Shown: positions 43,289 through 47,609 of the stretch, in pieces | Position numbering within the stretch: position 1 is the first letter of the stretch | Layout: every line of letters begins with the position of its first letter | Assembly: GCA_947169825.1 (NCBI GenBank) | Contig: CAMVRE010000004.1 | Location: 1 to 47,609, forward strand | Direction of reading: 5' to 3' | Source: an uncultured Verrucomicrobiota bacterium | GTDB lineage: Bacteria > Verrucomicrobiota > Kiritimatiellia > RFP12 > UBA3636 | DNA length: 47,609 nt | Notes under the pieces: model-generated | The model's input: only the letters and a program-made list of their open reading frames with translations | The model's database searches: none | What the model was told of the DNA's origin: nothing | Translations under genes and position numbers: made by a program

Positions 43289-44340
43289 TTGAGGAACGGT
43301 GTTGGGTCTGCGTGTTCGAAGAAACCGACCGGGGCGAGCGATTCGTGCCACGACTTCACTCGTCCGCTCGGAGAAGGAGCGTTCGTCCAATGATACCAGA
43401 CGCCCCAGACGTCGCCACGGGGAATGTCGACGGCGTCGTGCTTCCCCCGTCCGAACATGAGAAGGCGTTCGACGAGGTTCGACTGGGTCTGGTCCGGCGG
43501 ATAGAATCCGTCGGTTTCGGAATCCGATCCCCAGTCCATGGGAATACGGTCGTGTCGAATCGGCATGGTTGGCGAGAGCGCCAGCGGAGAATCGTCGTCC
43601 CATGCGTAGACGTCGGAAAGACCGAAGCAATGGCAGGCTTCGTGGGCAACCGTCTTCCCCGTTCCGTCCCGTTCCACGAGAACGTCGCTCCCGCTCCGCA
43701 GTCCCCGGTATCCTCGGATGTCGTTCACGAAGTAGTAGACGAGACCGCCCGTTCCGTTCGTGACGGAAACGATTTGGTTGGCGATCGGAAATACAGTTGG
43801 AGGATTGGTCAGGTTGAACCAATCGGGGCGGTTCGTGGAATTGACGGAATCGAGCGAAAGCCGGACGCCGACTTGCGAGAGGATGTCGTTGGCGTCGTCG
43901 AAGAGTCCGCGGACCTCCTGTTCCGTCCGGGCCCAGACTCCGTTGTCCCCGATGATCCAGGCGTCGGCCTTGACGGTCGAGAGCGGAACCACGCGGGCGT
44001 TGGCGACGGGATGTTCGCCCGCGTAGCCGTCGATCGCGACGCGGAGAGCGACGTCGCCTGGCGCCTCCCCGCGCACGGCGACGGTGCGACCGGAAGAACC
44101 GGAGGGGAACGAGACGCGGGACGCCGGCTCGGCGGTCCAGCGGATGGCGGCGTCCGGGAAGGCGGCCGGGGCGATGTCGACGCGGAACGTCGCGGTTCCG
44201 CCCAGAACGATTCCCGCCGGGTTCAGCAATCCTTCCGTGCGGGCCGGCGCGGCCGCGCTGGCGAGAAGGGCGAGGACGGCCGCGCCTGCGCGGAACAGGC
44301 GGGCGGAGGAGAGGGGGCGGTTCGGGCGGAATGCGGACAC
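43285..44340 (-). CDS. Secreted metzincin-like protease (short paralogue 3)
   Basis: The start codon is GTG (44340); the ORF track shows it as M. The 351-residue product has a signal peptide (FRAGAAVLALLASAAAPARTEG), then only the last domains of the giant paralogues: an Ig-like part (PAGIVLGGTATFRVDIAP) and the protease domain with HEACHCFGLSD (from residue 233), DRIPMDW and a candidate Met-turn LLMFGRG. The N-terminal anchor, thrombospondin-type repeats and Cys/His ribbon are absent, so it is a free secreted form. The promoter at 44377-44405 gives a short leader. It is divergent from its probable regulator 44561-45646. Confidence 0.86.
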   Translation of the reverse strand: MSAFRPNRPLSSARLFRAGAAVLALLASAAAPARTEGLLNPAGIVLGGTATFRVDIAPAAFPDAAIRWTAEPASRVSFPSGSSGRTVAVRGEAPGDVALRVAIDGYAGEHPVANARVVPLSTVKADAWIIGDNGVWARTEQEVRGLFDDANDILSQVGVRLSLDSVNSTNRPDWFNLTNPPTVFPIANQIVSVTNGTGGLVYYFVNDIRGYRGLRSGSDVLVERDGTGKTVAHEACHCFGLSDVYAWDDDSPLALSPTMPIRHDRIPMDWGSDSETDGFYPPDQTQSNLVERLLMFGRGKHDAVDIPRGDVWGVWYHWTNAPSPSGRVKSWHESLAPVGFFEHADPTPFLK

Positions 44341-44364
44341 GGAGAAGGGTTGGAAGAGGGAGGA

Positions 44365-44509
44365 GCCGACAAATGGAAGGTAGCAGAACGGAAGGGGGAA
44401 GGCAAGGGGTCGGGAGACGATTTGACGGTGCTTTTACAATTCGGAAGAAAAGATGCGGATTTACGGGCGATTTCGGCGATTTTTCCGGGAATCGTCACAA
44501 ATTTGCAAG
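44365..44509 (+). repeat. Copy B of the 145-bp promoter-region repeat
   Basis: This is the divergent intergenic region of metzincin 3 and its regulator. It is homologous in inverted orientation to 16454-16599 (see there). Conserved blocks include the two promoter hexamers and the GACGATTTGACG and ATCGTCACA segments, which may be operators. Confidence 0.75.
44377..44405 (-). promoter_or_regulatory. Promoter of metzincin module 3
   Basis: Minus strand TTGCCT, 17-bp spacer, TACCTT with an extended TGC. It leaves about 30 nt before the GTG start. Equivalent to the promoter at 16558-16586 in copy A. Confidence 0.55.
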
Positions 44510-44524
44510 CAGGGCGGAAAAGGA

Positions 44525-44553
44525 TTGTCTCCGCGTTCCGTTTCTGCGATACT
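44525..44553 (+). promoter_or_regulatory. Promoter of the second ToxR-like regulator, probably leaderless
   Basis: TTGTCT, 17 bp, GATACT with an extended TGC. Only 7 nt separate the -10 from the ATG at 44561, so transcription should start at or next to the start codon. No Shine-Dalgarno sequence is present. Confidence 0.6.
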
Positions 44554-44560
44554 GGAGCGC

Positions 44561-45646
44561 ATGGAACCGAAGGAGGGAGCCCGCGTCTTCGCCGTCCCGG
44601 AGGGGCTGTCCCCGACGGAGGAACGGCTGCTGGCCGCGCTGCGGTCGCGGCCGGGGGAGGTTCTCTCGCGCGGAGAACTGCTCGAGATGATGCACGGGAC
44701 GGGCGGCGGCAACGTGCAGGAGCACGCGGTCGACGCGATGGTCTCGCGGCTGCGCAAGGCGCTCGGTCCGGGCGGCGCGTGCATCGAGACGGTCCGCCGG
44801 AAGGGCTTCCGGTGGAATCCGGACCGCGTCGAGGTCGATCCAGCGACGGGGAACGTCTGGGTCGGCGGAAACACGGTCGAGCTGATCCCCTGCGAGGCGG
44901 CGCTGATGTCGAGGCTGGCGTCCCGCCCGGGACGGACGCTCTCCCGCGAGGAACTCGCGGGCGGCGGGGGAAGGAAGGGCGAGCCCCCGTCCCGCGCCGC
45001 GGACGAAATCGTCTCGTCCCTGCGGCGCAAGCTGGGCGCCGCGGGCCGCTGCATCGCGACGGACCGCGGCCGGGGATACCGGTTCGTGCCGGACGGACCG
45101 GAGCCGGGACGGAAGGCGGCGGCCGCCGGGCGGGCGGCCCTCGCGCTCTTCTTCGTCGCCGCCCTCGCGGCCGGGTGGCTCCTCCGCTCCGGGCGGGACG
45201 GGGAACCGGGGGCGAAGCCCGTCCCGGCCGCGAGCGAACTTCCCTTGCCGCCTCCGCCGGTCCAGGCGTTTCCGTGGGGCGTGGATCAGCGCGCGCTGCC
45301 CGGACATGGGCCTGAATGCGCGATCGACGGGGACACGAACACCTGGTACCAGAGCGCCGGCCCGGCGCGGAAGAAGGACGGGCTCGTCGTCGAATACCAC
45401 CCGCCCATCCGCGGGACGCTCTCCGTCCGGTGCGGCGTTCCGGGCAGCACCAATGCCCTGCCCAGGATCCGCGTCGGCGTGGACTCCAACGACGACTCCC
45501 GCATCCGAAAGCTCGGGGAGATCGACCCGGCGACGGGCCTCTTCTCCGGCGACATCGGCGAGAAGCCGGCGCTCCGGGTCTTCCTGATCGTCGCCGCCGA
45601 CGCGGACGAACCCTTCGCGGTCCGGTCCGTGATGGTCGAGCCGTAG
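44561..45646 (+). CDS. ToxR-like membrane regulator with two winged-helix domains and discoidin-like domain
   Basis: I start at MEPKEGARVF because the promoter -10 lies inside the longer tracked ORF; this gives 361 residues. There are two tandem OmpR-type winged helices, about 13-86 (LSPTEERLLAALRSRPGE; VSRLRKALG; RRKGFRWNP) and 92-176 (LIPCEAALMSRLASRPGR; SSLRRKLG; RGRGYRFVP). A TM helix is at about 191-209. The periplasmic part has GHGPECAIDGDTNTWYQS and RCGVPGSTN, discoidin-like, strongly related to regulator 9101-10108. It presumably controls the divergent metzincin module. Two DNA-binding domains in one chain is unusual. Confidence 0.85.
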   Translation: MEPKEGARVFAVPEGLSPTEERLLAALRSRPGEVLSRGELLEMMHGTGGGNVQEHAVDAMVSRLRKALGPGGACIETVRRKGFRWNPDRVEVDPATGNVWVGGNTVELIPCEAALMSRLASRPGRTLSREELAGGGGRKGEPPSRAADEIVSSLRRKLGAAGRCIATDRGRGYRFVPDGPEPGRKAAAAGRAALALFFVAALAAGWLLRSGRDGEPGAKPVPAASELPLPPPPVQAFPWGVDQRALPGHGPECAIDGDTNTWYQSAGPARKKDGLVVEYHPPIRGTLSVRCGVPGSTNALPRIRVGVDSNDDSRIRKLGEIDPATGLFSGDIGEKPALRVFLIVAADADEPFAVRSVMVEP

Positions 45647-45793
45647 GGGCAAGGCCCGGCGCGCGCACGCTCGCGGGAGCCCGGCGGCGCGGCGCGCGCT
45701 TTTTGCTTGCGCCGGGCGGAGCGGCTGTGGTATTCTCCGCCCCCGTGGGACGCCACGGGAACCGGTTGCGGAAGACCCGGCGGCCCCTCCCGC

Positions 45794-45885
45794 GGAGAGA
45801 TGGCTGAGTGGCCGAAGGCAACGGTTTGCTAAACCGTCGTTCCGGGTTTCTGGAACCGGGGGTTCGAATCCCCCTCTCTCCGCCA
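45794..45885 (+). tRNA. tRNA-Ser(GCT)
   Basis: A 92-nt class II tRNA with acceptor GGAGAGA pairing with TCTCTCC, discriminator G and encoded CCA. The anticodon loop TTGCTAA has GCT at 45828-45830, reading AGC/AGU serine codons. A long variable arm (TTCCGGGTTTCTGGAA region) and GGTTCGAATCC T-loop are present. A TTGCGC and TATTCT pair with 18 bp about 60 bp upstream may be its promoter. Confidence 0.96.
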
Positions 45886-45900
45886 GCTCCTTTTCGCGCC

Positions 45901-47040
45901 ATGCACGCCGCTTCCCGACACGCCGCCGCCCTGCTGGCCGCCGCGCTCCTCGCGGCGGCGGGCGCCGCGCATCCGTGCGCCGCGGCGGCGACGGAGCTCC
46001 GCGTCGCGAACTGGAACGTCGAGAACCTCTTCGACGCGACGGTCAACCAGTCCAAGAGCTTCCTCACCGGCCAGCCGGCCGACGCGGAGTGGTGCGCGCA
46101 GTCGTGGCGGCGCTGGACCGAGGCGCGCTACCAGACCAAGCTCACGAACCTGGCGTGGGCGATCGACCGGATGAAGCCCGACATCCTCGTCGTCGAGGAG
46201 GTCGAGAACCGGGACGTCGTCCAGGCTCTCGCCGACCGCATCCAGGAGCGGCACGGCTGGACGTTCCCCTACATCGCGCACCGCGAGTCCCGCGACCCGC
46301 GCGGCATCGACGTGGCGATCCTCTCGAAGCATCCGATCCGCCGCGTCGACTACAAGGGGAAGATCGGCCGCCGCGGCCTCCTCGTCGCGGAGATCGAGGT
46401 GGACGGCACCACGGTCGTCGTCCTCGCCAACCACTGGAAGTCGCAGGTCGGCGACGCCGCGACGAACATCGCCGCGCGCACCGTCGAGGCGCAGGACGCG
46501 CGCGCGGAGATCGTCCGCCGCCTCGAGGCCGACCCGGACGCCGTCGTGGTCTGCTGCGGCGACTACAACGAGGACATGGACGGCCCCGCGATCACCGAGG
46601 GCCTCAAGCCGGCGAACGACCGCGTCGCGGCGCTCGCGTCCGCGAACGGCCCCGCGAGGGACGTCCGGCCCTTCAACCTCATCGGCGACATCCCGAAGAA
46701 GGAGCGCGGCTCGTTCTACTACGCGCGCCGCAAGATGTGGAACACGTTCGACGGCATCCACGTCGCCCCGCGCATGCTCCTGCCGCCCGGGCAGCCCGGC
46801 CCCGCCTGGCGCGCCGGGAAGCCGGAGGAGACGGTCACGTTCCGCCCGAAGGAGCTGCGCTGGGGCAAGGACGGCCGCCCGAACTCCTTCCGCCGCGTCC
46901 GCTCCTACGAGGAGGGGACCGACGGCGACAAGGTCGAGGACTCGAACTACTACGTCGAGGGCTACTCGGACCACTTCCCCGTCTACACGACGCTGCACCG
47001 CGCGCCGGCCGCCGGCGGCGGCGGAAAGGCCGCGAAGTGA
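45901..47040 (+). CDS. Secreted endonuclease/exonuclease/phosphatase family protein
   Basis: I start at the ATG giving MHAASRHAAALLAAALL (379 residues, signal peptide), since the tracked start lies in the tRNA. EEP-fold motifs: VANWNVENLFD, DILVVEEVENRD (metal-binding Glu), GIDVAILSKHP, LANHWKSQ, CGDYNED and the terminal YSDHFPV. It should be a Mg-dependent phosphodiesterase or nuclease in the periplasm or outside the cell, perhaps for nucleic acid scavenging or sphingomyelinase-like hydrolysis. A low-complexity Gly/Lys tail ends it. The GTGA overlap couples it to the release-factor-like gene. Confidence 0.9.
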   Translation: MHAASRHAAALLAAALLAAAGAAHPCAAAATELRVANWNVENLFDATVNQSKSFLTGQPADAEWCAQSWRRWTEARYQTKLTNLAWAIDRMKPDILVVEEVENRDVVQALADRIQERHGWTFPYIAHRESRDPRGIDVAILSKHPIRRVDYKGKIGRRGLLVAEIEVDGTTVVVLANHWKSQVGDAATNIAARTVEAQDARAEIVRRLEADPDAVVVCCGDYNEDMDGPAITEGLKPANDRVAALASANGPARDVRPFNLIGDIPKKERGSFYYARRKMWNTFDGIHVAPRMLLPPGQPGPAWRAGKPEETVTFRPKELRWGKDGRPNSFRRVRSYEEGTDGDKVEDSNYYVEGYSDHFPVYTTLHRAPAAGGGGKAAK

Positions 47041-47453
47041 ACCCCGCCCCGCCCGCCTCGGAGAAGGAGGCGCGCCTCGCCGCGCGCATGCTCTCGCTCG
47101 GCATCCGCGAGGAGGACCTCGCCGAGACGTTCGTCCGCGGCGCCGGCCCCGGCGGGCAGAAGATCAACAAGACCTCGTCCTGCGTCTCGCTCGTCTACGC
47201 GCCGCTCGACATCCGGATCAAGTGCCAGGCCTCCCGGTCGCTCGCGCTGAACCGCTACCGCGCGCGCGAGGAGCTCTGCGAGCGCGTGGCGGCGATCCTG
47301 CTGGGCGAGAAGACGCGCGCGCAGCAGGAGGCGGAGAGGATCCGCCGCCAGAAGCGCCGCCGCTCCCGCCGCGCGAAGGCGAGGATGCTCGCCGACAAGC
47401 GGGCCAACGCCGAGAAGAAGGCGCTGCGCCGCGCGCCCGCGCCGGAGGACTAG
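47037..47453 (+). CDS. Peptide chain release factor-like protein with GGQ motif
   Basis: GTG start overlapping the previous stop (GTGA); 138 residues. GAGPGGQKINKTSSCV contains the GGQ (39-41) used for peptidyl-tRNA hydrolysis. A very basic C-terminal tail (RRQKRRRSRRAKAR) resembles ArfB-type ribosome-rescue factors and small RF-like proteins. It lacks codon-recognition domains, so it is not RF1 or RF2. It probably releases stalled ribosomes by placing the tail in the mRNA channel. ArfB identity is not certain; prfH-like or related RF-like families remain possible. Confidence 0.87.
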   Translation: MNPAPPASEKEARLAARMLSLGIREEDLAETFVRGAGPGGQKINKTSSCVSLVYAPLDIRIKCQASRSLALNRYRAREELCERVAAILLGEKTRAQQEAERIRRQKRRRSRRAKARMLADKRANAEKKALRRAPAPED

Positions 47454-47456
47454 GCG

Positions 47457-47609
47457 ATGCGAGCCGACCCCGCCACGCACCGGAGCGCCCGCCTCGCGGG
47501 CTCGGCGCTCGTCGAGTGCCTCGTCGCGCTCGCCGTCGCGGCGGCGGTGTTCCTGCCGGCGCTCGCCGCGATCCGCGCCGCGATGCGCGCGGACGCCCGC
47601 GCGGCGGTC
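47457..47609 (+). CDS. Type IV pilin-like/pseudopilin, N-terminal part
   Basis: The gene continues past the right edge; 51 codons are visible. After a short basic leader, GSALVECLVALAVAAAVFLPAL fits a prepilin cleavage and N-methylation site (G, then an F-like position replaced by S, with Glu at +5 and a hydrophobic helix). It is likely a secretion-system or pilus minor pseudopilin, three bp after the release-factor-like gene. Confidence 0.75.
   Translation, partial: MRADPATHRSARLAGSALVECLVALAVAAAVFLPALAAIRAAMRADARAAV

Noticed and set aside
16454-44509. Transposon ends or insertion sequence
   Set aside because: The inverted copies contain promoters, have no transposase between them of matching type and no visible target duplication.
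45808-45900. Upstream start of the EEP protein within the tRNA
   Set aside because: The region is tRNA-Ser; the ATG at 45901 begins a proper signal peptide.
44223-46067. 614-residue minus ORF opposite the regulator and tRNA
   Set aside because: Runs through a tRNA and is low-complexity Arg/Pro. Its partial similarity to an ORF at 16.4 kb comes from the shared promoter DNA, not from coding.

Overview
The window is GC-rich (mostly well above 60 percent) with AT-richer patches. It looks like a chromosomal segment of a Gram-negative bacterium. A MetX-MetW fusion, indolepyruvate:ferredoxin oxidoreductase, a prepilin-like gene and large secreted proteins with short PVC-style heptanucleotide repeats suggest the Verrucomicrobiota/Kiritimatiellota neighbourhood. 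That placement is inference; there is no rRNA or other phylogenetic marker here.

Layout. 1-4234: core metabolism (iorB fragment, iorA, a small lipoprotein, divergent metX-metW). 4239-14487: a block of minus-strand genes for secreted or surface proteins. It holds two giant membrane-anchored proteins with metzincin-type HExxHxxGxxD motifs, two related secreted helical proteins, one small secreted protein and a ToxR-like membrane regulator with a periplasmic discoidin-like domain. The promoters of the two metzincin operons each carry a tandem 11-bp box directly upstream of the -35. 14488-17272: an ORF6N DNA-binding gene, hairpins, heptamer repeats, gene remnants and one small ORF.

17273-42453: a defence island, all on the minus strand. 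From the promoter side the order is a KAP-family NTPase, then DUF4007 protein (SspB-like), ATPase (SspC-like), AlbA_2/ATP-binding regulator, PAPS-reductase-like protein (SspD/DndC-like), cysteine desulfurase (SspA-like), DptF-like, DptG-like and DptH-like proteins, a second divergent DUF4007-like protein, a second giant DEFG-type ATPase and a HAD phosphatase. Most junctions overlap or nearly touch (ATGA, GTGA, TGATG), so the set is translationally coupled. I read it as a DNA phosphorothioation (Ssp-type) modification module joined to a DptFGH-like restriction module. Its most striking features are an N-terminal domain on the DptF-like protein resembling the phosphorothioate-DNA sulfur-binding domain, a strong internal ribosome binding site and ATG at that domain boundary, and the duplicated DUF4007/ATPase pair.

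42533-45646: a third metzincin module, divergent from a second ToxR-like regulator with two winged-helix domains. Its roughly 145-bp promoter region has an inverted homologue at 16454-16599, on the other side of the defence island. 45794-47609: tRNA-Ser(GCT), a secreted endonuclease/exonuclease/phosphatase-family protein, a GGQ release-factor-like protein and the start of a pseudopilin gene.
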